64,000 nt of DNA from Chryseobacterium sp. OSA05B (GTDB taxonomy: Bacteria; Bacteroidota; Bacteroidia; Flavobacteriales; Weeksellaceae), in assembly GCF_019970065.1 (NCBI RefSeq), contig NZ_JAHXYH010000001.1, positions 1,178,001 to 1,242,000 of the forward strand, in the 5' to 3' direction. Position numbers and translations under genes: made by a program. The notes under the pieces are model-generated. The model searched no databases. It worked only from the letters and a program-made list of their open reading frames with translations, and had not been told where the DNA came from. How positions within the stretch are numbered: position 1 is the first letter of the stretch; each line of letters opens with the position of its first letter. Below, piece by piece: positions 1-8,670 of the stretch.

Positions 1-1364
1 AAAAGCTGGTTTTTCAAGTGGTTAACCAGTCTTTCATCAACGCCTTCAGGAAAAGTATTCGCTCCGATGGCTATTAATTTATTAAGATATTCAGGATATT
101 TTAAAGCAAACTCAAGTCCTGTGATTCCACCATCGCTCCAGCCGGCAATATTAATTTTCTTTAATCCCAGTTTATCTGCAAGTGCTTTTACATCATCTGC
201 AAATTGGATATAGGTAAATTGTCTGTGAGAAGTATCAGTACTCTTACCCTGACCTCTGGTATCTACCACAATCACTTTGAATTGTTTCGAAAGAACCGGA
301 ATCTGCTGATAGAAATCTTTTATGCTCCCTGAATTTCCATGCAGAAGAAAAAGAGGCTCTCCTTCGCCGTAGGTTTCGTAATAAAGTTTTGTGTCTTTTA
401 ATTCAATATAATTACCTGCCGATTCATTTTTTCCATAACCGGAATTTTCAGATACTGCTTGATATTGGGACACATCAGAAACCAGCCCTTCAAGGTCATC
501 CCCTAAAGCAGCTGCTTCATCTTTGGTATTTTTTGCACTTTTATCCACTTTTACATCTATATTGATCGCTGGTGCCGCCAGTGTCATTTTGTGCCAATCT
601 CCATAAAACTTCCTCATAAATCCTGTCCGGAACAACGCTGCACTGATATTAATCCTTCCATCAAATTCTTTCAAAAACTGAATTCCGACAAAGAATTTCC
701 CCTGCACCCAAATATTATGCTCGTTGACATCCAGTGTATAGGTTCCGTCTTTGATCATATCCTGCGTAAGTTCCACTGTAATTTGTTCATCCAGAATATT
801 TTCAGCGGGAAATCCGTTTTTCTCACTGTAAATACTATACCGCATCAACACCGGTTTATCGGAAGTGTAGCTGGCAATATTCAGATTGATATTCTTGATC
901 TTGGATCGTTTGCTGGCATTAAATTCCAAAGCCGTTTCACCAAGAAAATCTTCTTTTCTGAATTTAGGATTCACGGAATACAGGACACTTTTCGTCTTGG
1001 TATTGACGCCCCAGTTTTTATCAACCAGTTTCTTAACTTTAATGTTGACTTCTTTTATATTCTTAACCTTTTCTTTTAAAAATATCTGCCTGCGATCCTG
1101 CTTTCTGAAATTTTGTACGGTTTCAGCATATGGTTCATAGCCGGGAACTTCTATTCTTAGTTTTCTGGAAGCATCCAGTCCGGAAAGATCAATGGAAAAA
1201 TTCCCCTTGTCATCGGAAACTGTTCCAGCACTTTCTTTTTCTATGCCAATTTTAACGTAAGGAACAGGTTGGTTTTCATTTTTAGAAATTATCGTTCCGG
1301 AAATCACCTGCGCATGGAAAGAATAAGCTGCTAAAACAAAGAATAAAGCATTGAGTTTTTTCAT
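1..1364 (-). CDS. Carboxypeptidase-regulatory-like domain fused to alpha/beta hydrolase (3' end outside window)
   Basis: The start codon is the ATG ending at 1364; the frame stays open to the window edge, so about 454 residues are visible and the C-terminus is missing. A Sec signal peptide ends near residue 20 (...SFHAQ). Residues about 20-95 form a carboxypeptidase-D regulatory-like beta-sandwich (VISGTI, then GTVSDDKGNFSI), common at the N-terminus of exported Bacteroidota proteins. A linker region follows, and an alpha/beta hydrolase fold starts near residue 320, with the oxyanion motif LLHGNSG (His342) and nucleophile elbow GWSDGG (Ser410). The catalytic Asp and His would lie beyond the window. 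Inference: an exported serine hydrolase or esterase of unknown substrate. The architecture is seen directly; the exact substrate class cannot be told. Confidence 0.8.
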   Translation of the reverse strand, partial: MKKLNALFFVLAAYSFHAQVISGTIISKNENQPVPYVKIGIEKESAGTVSDDKGNFSIDLSGLDASRKLRIEVPGYEPYAETVQNFRKQDRRQIFLKEKVKNIKEVNIKVKKLVDKNWGVNTKTKSVLYSVNPKFRKEDFLGETALEFNASKRSKIKNINLNIASYTSDKPVLMRYSIYSEKNGFPAENILDEQITVELTQDMIKDGTYTLDVNEHNIWVQGKFFVGIQFLKEFDGRINISAALFRTGFMRKFYGDWHKMTLAAPAINIDVKVDKSAKNTKDEAAALGDDLEGLVSDVSQYQAVSENSGYGKNESAGNYIELKDTKLYYETYGEGEPLFLLHGNSGSIKDFYQQIPVLSKQFKVIVVDTRGQGKSTDTSHRQFTYIQFADDVKALADKLGLKKINIAGWSDGGITGLEFALKYPEYLNKLIAIGANTFPEGVDERLVNHLKNQL

Positions 1365-1509
1365 GGTATAATTTTGATGCAAAATTCTTTATTTCCGGCA
1401 TTCAACACTCATAACAGCTTATTAAATTTAATAAGTCTTTAGTTAAACTTTCTCTAAAATATCACTGATTTGTGATCCGAATTCTAAAAAATGTATAAAC
1501 TTTCCTTTT

Positions 1510-2022
1510 TTACAGGATATTCATGATATCTTCCCATGAATGTACCCTTTTGTAATTTTCATTTTCAATCAGCTCGTTGTGTGGCTGGGTAAAAATTAAT
1601 TTTTCGCCGGAAAAATGATCCAGGTTTTTAGGATAATCATCGATCATTACATCTCCGTGGACTACTCTTTTACTTCCGCATAAAACAATTTGCTCCCAGC
1701 TGATAAACGGAAAATGCTCTGCCAGCCAGTCAAATTTTTCTCTTAAACTATTAGGAAACTCCATTCCGGCTGAAACAATATAGAGTTCATATTTGCTATT
1801 GATATATTCCAAAGCTTCACGGCTTCCTTCCATTACCGGAAGTGTTCTGAAAAAACCTACTTCATTAACGTGTTTCTTTCCATTCGGGAATGCTTCAATT
1901 TCAGGCAGTCCTGCGAGACCACTGATCTCAATTTCCTTTCCGGAGTCTCTTTTTTCAAACGTCACCAGCTGATGGTACACATCCGCCATTACCCCATCCA
2001 TGTCGACAATTACTTTTTTCAT
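1510..2022 (-). CDS. 5'(3')-deoxyribonucleotidase-like HAD phosphatase (NT5C type)
   Basis: A 170-aa soluble protein beginning MKKVIVDMDGVMAD. Asp7 and Asp9 form the DxD nucleophile and acid pair of the HAD superfamily, and MIDDYPKN (Asp128/Asp129) is the metal-binding motif IV. Length and motif spacing match the NT5C deoxyribonucleotidase family, which dephosphorylates pyrimidine deoxynucleoside monophosphates. It is convergent with nothing downstream and divergent from the ABC-F gene at 2405, with a dispersed repeat between them. Substrate specificity is inferred from the family only; other small HAD phosphatases share these motifs. Confidence 0.8.
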   Translation of the reverse strand: MKKVIVDMDGVMADVYHQLVTFEKRDSGKEIEISGLAGLPEIEAFPNGKKHVNEVGFFRTLPVMEGSREALEYINSKYELYIVSAGMEFPNSLREKFDWLAEHFPFISWEQIVLCGSKRVVHGDVMIDDYPKNLDHFSGEKLIFTQPHNELIENENYKRVHSWEDIMNIL

Positions 2023-2140
2023 TATTTAAAATCAGATTTAGCATTATTTGGCATCAAAAATCAAGCCTTAGCTCATTCAAAATTAGGGAATGTGTTTGGG
2101 GAAATTTACTTTATGGGATTAAATAAATCTTAATTTTAAG

Positions 2141-2302
2141 GGATGGAGATGGATGAGGGAAGATGGGAGTTATTGAAACCGAAAGCATGACTAGATCACA
2201 GTCCTATTAGTTTTTCAAAAATACTTCATCAGATTTTATGTTAACTATTAAAATTATTGTCCAATAGTAACGTCCAGCCTCCCTCTTCCATCTTCCCTCT
2301 TT
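2141..2302. repeat. Dispersed purine/pyrimidine-arm element, copy 1
   Basis: The left end is a purine-rich block (GGATGAGGGAAGATGGGAG) and the right end its approximate complement (CCTCCCTCTTCCATCTTCCC), so the transcript could fold into a long imperfect hairpin. The interior shares words with the copies at 44954 and 51182: CCGAAAGCAT, TACTTCAT.A.ATTTTA and TGTCCAATA. It lies between the divergent nucleotidase and ABC-F genes and is not coding. Homology between copies is judged by eye. Confidence 0.65.
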
Positions 2303-2357
2303 CATAAATTTGAACACATGAACATGATTAGGTCAAACTTTTCTAGTTACATTTTCG

Positions 2358-2365
2358 TACTTTTG
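2358..2365 (+). promoter_or_regulatory. Bacteroidota -7 element TACTTTTG of the ABC-F gene
   Basis: TACTTTTG matches TAnnTTTG and sits 39 bp before the ATG at 2405. No clear TTG is present 19 bp upstream. Its position favours the start at 2405 over an in-frame ATG at 2318, which would lie upstream of the promoter. Confidence 0.5.
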
Positions 2366-2404
2366 CCGCTCAATACAAAATCAATATCAAACCATTACAT
2401 TCCA

Positions 2405-4297
2405 ATGAATTACGTTTCTGTCGAAAATCTCACTAAATCTTATGGCGTCAAAGTCCTGTTCGAAAATATTTCCTTCCATGTCAATGAAGGGGACAAAATA
2501 GCCATTGTTGCCAAAAACGGAAGCGGAAAATCTACCCTTCTTAAAATATTAATGGGGAAAGAAATTGCAGATAGCGGAACCGTAAATATTAATAAAGACA
2601 TCCAGGTGGTTTTATTCGACCAGGAAATCGAGTTTGATTCTGATCTTACCATTGATGAGTTTATGATGACGCTGGATTCTGCGCCTATTCAGGCTCTGAA
2701 AAATTATCATAAATCACTGCTTTCCACAGATTATGATTTCATTGAAAAAGCTTTGGCTGAAATGGAAATTCACAAAGCGTGGGATCTGGAGAATGATATG
2801 AAACAAATTCTTTCCCAGCTGAAAATCACGGATCTGGAGGCTAAAATGGGAACGCTTTCCGGAGGGCAGATCAAACGTGTGGCTTTGGCGAAATTACTGA
2901 CTGAAACCAGAGCGGAACACCGTCATACCCTTCTGATCATGGATGAGCCTACCAACCACCTTGATGTAGAGATGGTAGAATGGCTGGAAAGTTATCTGAG
3001 TAAAGCAAAAATTACATTAATCCTGGTCACTCACGACAGGTATTTCCTGGATGCTGTTTGTGGAATTATCTGGGAAATGGAGGATAAAAACCTGTATTTC
3101 CATAACGGTTCCTATGCGACTTATCTTGAAAACAAAATGATCCGTGAGGATAATATGAATTCCACCATCGACAAAGCCAATAATCTTTACAGAAAAGAAC
3201 TGGAGTGGATGAGAAGACAGCCCAAAGCGAGAACGACAAAATCGAAATCCAGACAGGATGACTTTTATGAAACTGAAAAAATAGCGAAAACCGATACCAG
3301 AAAAGAATCTCTGGAACTCGATTTCGAAATGAAGAGGCTTGGAAACAAAATTCTTGAGCTTAGAGATATTTCCAAAAGCTATGGTGATAAATTATTATTA
3401 AAAGATTTCAGCTATCAGTTTCAAAGAGGCGAAAAAGTAGGAATTGTAGGGAAAAACGGTGCCGGAAAATCTACTTTACTGAACATTATTCAGGGACTTG
3501 AGCCAAAAGATTCCGGAGAAATTGAAACCGGAGAAACCATCAAGTTCGGCTATTTTTCACAGAAAGGACTGAAATATAAAGAGGACGAAAGAGTCATTGA
3601 TTTCATTAAAGAAATTTCTGAGAACTTTCCTTTGGCTAATGGGAAAACGATCTCTGCATCGCAATTCCTTAGATTATTCTTATTTGATGATCAGACGCAG
3701 TATTCGCCGATTTCAAAACTTTCGGGTGGTGAAAAAAGAAGACTGCACCTGATGTATATCCTGTACCAGAATCCTAACTTTTTAATATTTGATGAGCCTA
3801 CCAACGACCTTGATCTTCCGACGCTGACTGTACTGGAAAACTTTCTATTGAATTTCCAGGGAAGTTTGATTATTGTTTCTCACGACAGGTATTTCATGGA
3901 CAGAATTATTGACCATGTTCTGGCTTTTGAAGGAGAAGGAAAAATCAGAGATTTTATAGGAACTTTCTCCGAATACAGAGAAGCGAAAAACCGTGAGGAT
4001 GCACAGGGAAAAAATGCAGCCCCTAAGCCGGAACCTGTAAAAGAAATTGTGGCAGCAACACCGGAAGTTTCTCAACCTGCTTCCCCAAAAAGAAAAATGT
4101 CTTTCAAGGAACAGCGAGAACTGGAAACGATAGAAAGAGAAATGCCTGAGCTTGAAGAAAAAAGAACCAAGATCATGGATCAGCTTAATAATGAAACGGA
4201 ATACGAAAAGGTAGCCAAGCTTTCTGCAGAATTGGAAACCATTTCTGAAAAGCTGGAGGAATATGAGATGAGATGGCTAGAGCTTCAGGAAATTTAA
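2405..4297 (+). CDS. ABC-F family ATPase (Uup-like)
   Basis: The product has 630 aa with two soluble ABC ATPase domains and no membrane segments. The first carries Walker A AKNGSGKST, signature LSGGQIKR and Walker B MDEPTNHLD. The second has GKNGAGKST, LSGGEKRR and FDEPTNDLD. Between them lies a basic linker (RRQPKARTTKSKSRQ) typical of ABC-F proteins. The last 80 residues (from about 550) are a charged alpha-helical coiled coil like the Uup C-terminal domain. ABC-F proteins act at the ribosome, not in transport; Uup-type members also affect DNA transposon excision. The start at 2405 (MNYVSVENL) is preferred because the 29-residue upstream extension is not domain-like and overlaps the promoter. 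Which ABC-F subclass this is remains inference. Confidence 0.9.
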   Translation: MNYVSVENLTKSYGVKVLFENISFHVNEGDKIAIVAKNGSGKSTLLKILMGKEIADSGTVNINKDIQVVLFDQEIEFDSDLTIDEFMMTLDSAPIQALKNYHKSLLSTDYDFIEKALAEMEIHKAWDLENDMKQILSQLKITDLEAKMGTLSGGQIKRVALAKLLTETRAEHRHTLLIMDEPTNHLDVEMVEWLESYLSKAKITLILVTHDRYFLDAVCGIIWEMEDKNLYFHNGSYATYLENKMIREDNMNSTIDKANNLYRKELEWMRRQPKARTTKSKSRQDDFYETEKIAKTDTRKESLELDFEMKRLGNKILELRDISKSYGDKLLLKDFSYQFQRGEKVGIVGKNGAGKSTLLNIIQGLEPKDSGEIETGETIKFGYFSQKGLKYKEDERVIDFIKEISENFPLANGKTISASQFLRLFLFDDQTQYSPISKLSGGEKRRLHLMYILYQNPNFLIFDEPTNDLDLPTLTVLENFLLNFQGSLIIVSHDRYFMDRIIDHVLAFEGEGKIRDFIGTFSEYREAKNREDAQGKNAAPKPEPVKEIVAATPEVSQPASPKRKMSFKEQRELETIEREMPELEEKRTKIMDQLNNETEYEKVAKLSAELETISEKLEEYEMRWLELQEI

Positions 4298-4305
4298 AAA
4301 AGTTA

Positions 4306-4366
4306 GAGGGTTTTAGAGTAAGAGTGTATTAGGGTTTAGACCCAACGCTTTTACTCTAAAACCCTC
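4306..4366. repeat. Perfect 16-bp inverted repeat with nested stem
   Basis: GAGGGTTTTAGAGTAA at 4306-4321 is perfectly complementary to TTACTCTAAAACCCTC at 4351-4366. The 29-nt spacer contains a second small stem, GGGT-TTAG-ACCC. It lies between the convergent ABC-F and oxidoreductase genes. No T-run follows on either strand, so a simple intrinsic terminator is unlikely, though transcripts from either side could end here. The polypurine/polypyrimidine arm design resembles the larger elements at 2141, 44954 and 51182 without sharing their core. Confidence 0.7.
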
Positions 4367-4382
4367 CCACTCTCAAACTCTC

Positions 4383-5438
4383 CTACAAATAAACCACTTT
4401 CTCCCCTTTCGAACTCTCCAGAGAAGCATCAATGATCTTCATATTCTGCACCACTTCTATTCCCTGAGACGGCAGCGCATATCCAAAGACAATATATTCA
4501 TAGATCTGCTGATAATAATCCATATAATTTCCGGGATCGCTGGACGTGAGTATTCTTTCTGTTTCTGAATTTTCATTTACATAATTTAAAATTCCGTCTG
4601 TTCCCTGTAATGGCTTCGTCCATTCATTCCCGTAAGCAGGTATAGATCCAGCCACCAATTCATTTTCCTGATTATCGGTTCTTTCCTGCAGGAAACTTCC
4701 TTTTTCTCCGTGAATAGTATAAGCGTAGTGCGCTTCTTTCGTAAAGACCGATGATTTCAATCTTACCCTTAAATTATCCTTATAATATAATAAGATCTCA
4801 AAATAGTCATTGGCATATTCCTCACCCTTCATAGAAAACACATCTGCGAAAAGCTTTTCCGGATATCCGAAATACTGTACCGCCTGATCTACAAGATGGG
4901 CACCCAAATCGTGAAGTGATCCCGAACCGGTTTGCTGCGGATCTTCCTTATGCTGTTTTCCGCTTGGTGCCGTACGGAATCTGTCGAAGCGGATTTCAGC
5001 TTCCTTGATCTCACCTAGTTTTCCTTCATTCAATATTTTATGAACCTGTAAAAAATCACGGTCAAATCTTCTGTTTTGATAGACGCTTACAAATAATCCT
5101 TTTTCTTCCGCCAGATTTACCAGCTGTTCTGCTTCGGAAACAGTGACTGTAAAGGGCTTTTCAACGATTATATTTTTCCCGGCCTCGAGCGCCATTTTTG
5201 CATATTCAAAATGCGTCTGTACCGGTGTATTGATGATTACAAGCTCAATATCTGCCTTCTGAAGCATTTCCTCCACCGATCGGTAAATGGTAGCTTCCGG
5301 ATATTTTTCCTTAGATTCTTCTTTGCTTCTCTCTACGACAGCAGCCATAAAAAATCCGGGATGTTCTTTCAAAAACGGAGCATGAAATACTTTTCCGCTC
5401 ATTCCAAAGGCACAAAGTCCTGCTTTTACCAATTGCAT
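4383..5438 (-). CDS. Gfo/Idh/MocA family oxidoreductase
   Basis: A 351-aa cytosolic protein with an N-terminal NAD(P)-binding Rossmann fold (LCAFGMSGKVFHAPFL, residues about 8-24), the family motif EKPFTVTVSEAEQLV near residue 94-108 containing the Glu-Lys-Pro cofactor contact, and the C-terminal domain motif HDLGAHLVDQAVQYFG near 177-192. These match the Gfo/Idh/MocA dehydrogenases, which oxidise sugars, inositols and related polyols with NAD(P). The stand-alone location gives no clue to the substrate. The start ATG at 5438 is the only good one before the glycine-rich loop. Confidence 0.9.
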   Translation of the reverse strand: MQLVKAGLCAFGMSGKVFHAPFLKEHPGFFMAAVVERSKEESKEKYPEATIYRSVEEMLQKADIELVIINTPVQTHFEYAKMALEAGKNIIVEKPFTVTVSEAEQLVNLAEEKGLFVSVYQNRRFDRDFLQVHKILNEGKLGEIKEAEIRFDRFRTAPSGKQHKEDPQQTGSGSLHDLGAHLVDQAVQYFGYPEKLFADVFSMKGEEYANDYFEILLYYKDNLRVRLKSSVFTKEAHYAYTIHGEKGSFLQERTDNQENELVAGSIPAYGNEWTKPLQGTDGILNYVNENSETERILTSSDPGNYMDYYQQIYEYIVFGYALPSQGIEVVQNMKIIDASLESSKGEKVVYL

Positions 5439-5504
5439 ATGTATATTTTTTTAACAAATATATTTAATAATCCTCAGTTTAGCAGCTTCTGACGACAACA
5501 GCTA

Positions 5505-5590
5505 TTTTTATCACATCTTCAAAATATGATAAAAATCATTTTATTATTTTTATTAATTCTAAATTAATGCTTTCCGAATTCTTATTTTTG
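5505..5590 (+). promoter_or_regulatory. Promoter of the TonB receptor with candidate operator palindromes
   Basis: A -7 element TATTTTTG lies at 5583-5590, 36 bp before the receptor start. Upstream are two AT-rich inverted repeats: TTTTTATCA (5505-5513) with TGATAAAAA (5527-5535), and ATTAATT-CTA-AATTAAT (5552-5568). The first loosely resembles a Fur-type GATAAT/ATTATC half-site pair. Iron control is expected for a siderophore receptor but is inference; AT-rich palindromes also arise by chance. Confidence 0.4.
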
Positions 5591-5625
5591 CCGCTATTTA
5601 AAACTGTTCTACATAAAAATAAGAA

Positions 5626-7908
5626 ATGAAAAAACAACTAGCTTCTTTAGGATTTTTATTGGCGGCCGTATCTTTAAGTGCCCAGATGAAAAACCTTGAA
5701 ACCGATACCATCAGGTCTCAAACCATTGAAGACATTAATCTTCACAAAACAGGAAATCCCAACCAGGCAAAAACATCATCTACGAAGTCTGCCCTTACGG
5801 TTATGGAAAATCCTCAGGCCATCTCCATCGTAACACACGAAATCATCGAGCAGCAGCAGGCAAAACAACTGAGCGATGTTATTCAGAATATCAACGGGAT
5901 GTACGTGACTTCATCCAGAGGAAATTCTCAGGACAGTTTTGGAGGCCGTGGTTTTATTTTAGGTAACGATAACGTCTTTAAAAACGGAACGAGAGTTAAC
6001 AGCGGAGTATTTCCTGAAGTAAGCGGTTTGGAAAGAGTTGAGGTATTGAAAGGAGCTAATGCTATGCTTTACGGAAATACGGCTGCAGGGGGAATCATCA
6101 ATATGATCACCAAAAAACCTAAATTCAATTTCGGAGGAAGCATAGGACTAAACGGAGGAAGCTGGAATTCTTATAAGCCAACGGTTGATATTTATGGTCC
6201 GTTATCTAAAAATATTGCATTCAGAATAAACGGAGCTTATGAATATGCTGAAAGTTTCAGAGATGTGGTACAATCTGAGAAATATTATTTTAACCCTTCA
6301 TTCTTATTTAATTTAAGTCCGAAATCTCAGTTAATTGTAGAGGCCGATTATCTTAAGAATAATTTCACTCCGGATTTCGGGATTGGTTCTATTACCAACA
6401 AAGATCTGAGCTATTCTATGAACAATTATGTGGACAGGAATACATTTTTCGGTAATGACTGGCAATATCAAAATGTAGAACAGGCGTCTACCAATGTGAC
6501 ATTCAACCATGAAATAAATGCTAACTGGACCTTAAATGCAGTTGCTTCTTACCAAAACTATGTAAAAGACTATTTCTCATCCGAGCGTGTGCAGTGGACC
6601 TATGAGAAAAAAATATCCGAGACCCGTCTATCGTGGGCAAGACCTTTTAATAAAACCAATAACAGAAGTAAATATGGTTCTGCACAGGTGAATATTAACG
6701 GTGAATTTAACACGGGAAAAATAAATCATAAATTGTTAATCGGAGCAGATGCTGACTACAATCAGGCAGATGCTTACGCTTTCAATGTTATTGCTCCTGT
6801 TAATGTTCTGTTCCTTGATGATCCTTCAACATGGGGGAATATGGCAATGCCGGACAGCGGTGAAAATGCACTGACAAGAATTAATACAAGAAGAGCCGGT
6901 GTTTATGTACAGGATTATATCAGCCTGACCAAACAGTTTAAAGTAATCGCAGGTGTCCGCTGGTCTTATGTGGAAAATATGCCTTCTATAAAGACTACTT
7001 ATGCAACGGCAACAAAGCCATTGGATAAAAGCTTTGTACAAAACTCTGCAACTTCTGATCAGGCATTCTCTCCAAAGTTAGGGGTGGTTTATATGCCTAA
7101 TGATAATCTTTCTGTATTTGCCACTTATACCAATTCATTTATTTCCAATGCAGGATATATGTCTGATGAAATCGGTTCTTTAGATACTTCAGGTACGCTT
7201 GCGCAGGTGAGAGACAGAGTGAATACCCTTCAGAAACAAGGTATCAGCCCGACTACTATTGATCAATATGAAATCGGAGCAAAGAAAAACCTTTGGAATA
7301 GTGCCCTTGCTATTAATCTTACGGTCTATCAGATTTTACAAAATAATAACTATCAGAACTTCTTTTACGTAGATAATACGGGAACTGTACAAACCCCTGA
7401 TACTAATCTTAAGGAATTTGCGGGTAAAATGAGAAGCCGTGGTGTTGAGGTGGATATTACAGGAAATCCTACAGAAAACCTTTCTATTATCGGTGGTTTC
7501 TCCTACAATAATTCAGTTTATATCGATACCCCTGAAAAAGGATATGTAGAAAAACAAAGACTGGTAAGAACTCCAGCTACTACAGCCAATGCATCTGTGT
7601 TTTATAAATTCACCAATTATGCAAAAGGATTAAAAGTAGGAGCCGGTATTTATTATATCGGAGACAGAATAGCCGGTTGGAATGATTCAAAATCTACGAA
7701 TGTCACCAGAAAGGATGTAACAAGAATGTTCGAATTAAAAGATTACACCACAGTAACTGTTTCTGTAGGTTACGAGTGGAAAAAATTCTCTATTCAGGGG
7801 AAAGTGGGGAACCTATTCGATGTAGTGAACTATAACGTACACGAAAATTATTCTGTAAACCCTATTACTCCGAGAAATTATTATTTCACATTGACATATA
7901 AACTTTAG
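5626..7908 (+). CDS. TonB-dependent siderophore receptor
   Basis: 760 aa. Signal peptide MKKQLASLGFLLAAVSLSAQ. A plug domain covers about residues 55-200, with typical motifs (MENPQAISIVTHEIIEQQ, GGRGFILGNDNV, RVEVLKGANAMLYGNTAAGG). A beta-barrel follows to the C-terminal ITPRNYYFTLTYKL, which ends in alternating aromatic residues as outer-membrane barrels do. Plug and barrel match the TonB-dependent siderophore receptor subfamily (FhuA/FhuE-like) rather than SusC: there is no N-terminal carboxypeptidase-like extension. It imports ferric chelates across the outer membrane using TonB/ExbBD. A small PepSY-like membrane protein follows after a terminator-like hairpin. The ligand cannot be told. 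Confidence 0.92.
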   Translation: MKKQLASLGFLLAAVSLSAQMKNLETDTIRSQTIEDINLHKTGNPNQAKTSSTKSALTVMENPQAISIVTHEIIEQQQAKQLSDVIQNINGMYVTSSRGNSQDSFGGRGFILGNDNVFKNGTRVNSGVFPEVSGLERVEVLKGANAMLYGNTAAGGIINMITKKPKFNFGGSIGLNGGSWNSYKPTVDIYGPLSKNIAFRINGAYEYAESFRDVVQSEKYYFNPSFLFNLSPKSQLIVEADYLKNNFTPDFGIGSITNKDLSYSMNNYVDRNTFFGNDWQYQNVEQASTNVTFNHEINANWTLNAVASYQNYVKDYFSSERVQWTYEKKISETRLSWARPFNKTNNRSKYGSAQVNINGEFNTGKINHKLLIGADADYNQADAYAFNVIAPVNVLFLDDPSTWGNMAMPDSGENALTRINTRRAGVYVQDYISLTKQFKVIAGVRWSYVENMPSIKTTYATATKPLDKSFVQNSATSDQAFSPKLGVVYMPNDNLSVFATYTNSFISNAGYMSDEIGSLDTSGTLAQVRDRVNTLQKQGISPTTIDQYEIGAKKNLWNSALAINLTVYQILQNNNYQNFFYVDNTGTVQTPDTNLKEFAGKMRSRGVEVDITGNPTENLSIIGGFSYNNSVYIDTPEKGYVEKQRLVRTPATTANASVFYKFTNYAKGLKVGAGIYYIGDRIAGWNDSKSTNVTRKDVTRMFELKDYTTVTVSVGYEWKKFSIQGKVGNLFDVVNYNVHENYSVNPITPRNYYFTLTYKL

Positions 7909-7942
7909 AATTAAAGACCGGAATAATTTCATCAATCAAAGG

Positions 7943-7972
7943 GGAAATTGCATTTTTGCAGTTTCCTTTTTT
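7943..7972 (+). terminator. Intrinsic terminator or attenuator after the TonB receptor
   Basis: GGAAATTGCA (7943-7952) pairs with TGCAGTTTCC (7957-7966), allowing one G-U pair, and a run of six T follows. It lies between the receptor and the PepSY-like gene 22 bp on, so it may lower rather than abolish downstream expression. Confidence 0.65.
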
Positions 7973-7994
7973 AAATTAAACAAAACAATACGAT

Positions 7995-8510
7995 ATGGAT
8001 AAGATCAAGGACACGAGAACTTTTATGAGAATTACGCACCGTTATCTGGGGTATTTTCTGGCAGGAATAATGGCAATATATGCATTAAGCGGGGTTCTCC
8101 TCGTTTACAGAGATACCGATTTTCTAAAAAAAGAAAAGAAATATGATAAAACAGTTGCCGTCAATCTTTCAGAAAAAGAACTGGGAAAAGAACTGAAAAT
8201 CAAAAACCTTGAGGTAGAAAAGACTGAAGGAAATATCCTGTACTTTAAACAGGGAACGTACGATGCAGCATCCGGAAAGGCAAAATATACCAAAAAGGAA
8301 CTTCCTTTTGTTCTGGACAAGATGGTGAAACTTCATAAATCCCAGTCAAAGGAAACATTGTCACCTCTGAATACATTTTTCGGGATCTCTTTATTTTTCT
8401 TTGTGATCTCCAGTTTCTGGATGTTCAATCCAAAGACAAAAGCCTTTAAACGAGGAATCAAATTTACGATTGCAGGCCTTATCATTTCAGTGATTCTTCT
8501 GTGTATATAA
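7995..8510 (+). CDS. Small PepSY-associated membrane protein
   Basis: 171 aa with the arrangement of PepSY-associated transmembrane proteins: a basic N-terminus and RITHRYLGYFLAGIMAIYALSGVLLVYR (first helix, about 12-38), a periplasmic stretch of charged beta-like sequence (about 40-110), a HKS segment, and two C-terminal helices (about 119-136 and 147-169). Larger relatives are linked to iron-siderophore reduction next to TonB receptors. This one has no visible flavin or haem-binding motif. Its position directly after the receptor suggests a role in handling imported iron, which is inference. Confidence 0.7.
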   Translation: MDKIKDTRTFMRITHRYLGYFLAGIMAIYALSGVLLVYRDTDFLKKEKKYDKTVAVNLSEKELGKELKIKNLEVEKTEGNILYFKQGTYDAASGKAKYTKKELPFVLDKMVKLHKSQSKETLSPLNTFFGISLFFFVISSFWMFNPKTKAFKRGIKFTIAGLIISVILLCI

Positions 8511-8604
8511 ATTGTGGTATCATCAAAAAAATGACCAAATAATTCACATTCCGATTCCTTCAAAATTAACACTTATTCTGAGTTTTTATCTAAAATTAAG
8601 AAGC

Positions 8605-8620
8605 TTGGCACATTTCTTGT
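8605..8620 (+). promoter_or_regulatory. Candidate sigma-54 (-24/-12) promoter
   Basis: TTGGCAC (8605-8611) followed after five bases by TTGT (8617-8620) matches the sigma-54 consensus TGGCAC-N5-TTGC in sequence and exact spacing, apart from T for the final C. It lies 50 bp before the outer-membrane protein start. Chance occurrence cannot be excluded. Confidence 0.45.
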
Positions 8621-8670
8621 TTTTTATTTAATCTACAAATGATAACATTTAATTATTAAAATAATAAATT

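Noticed and set aside
2318..2404. Longer N-terminus for the ABC-F protein from ATG 2318
   Set aside because: The -7 element at 2358 lies downstream of that ATG and the extra residues do not look like the family.
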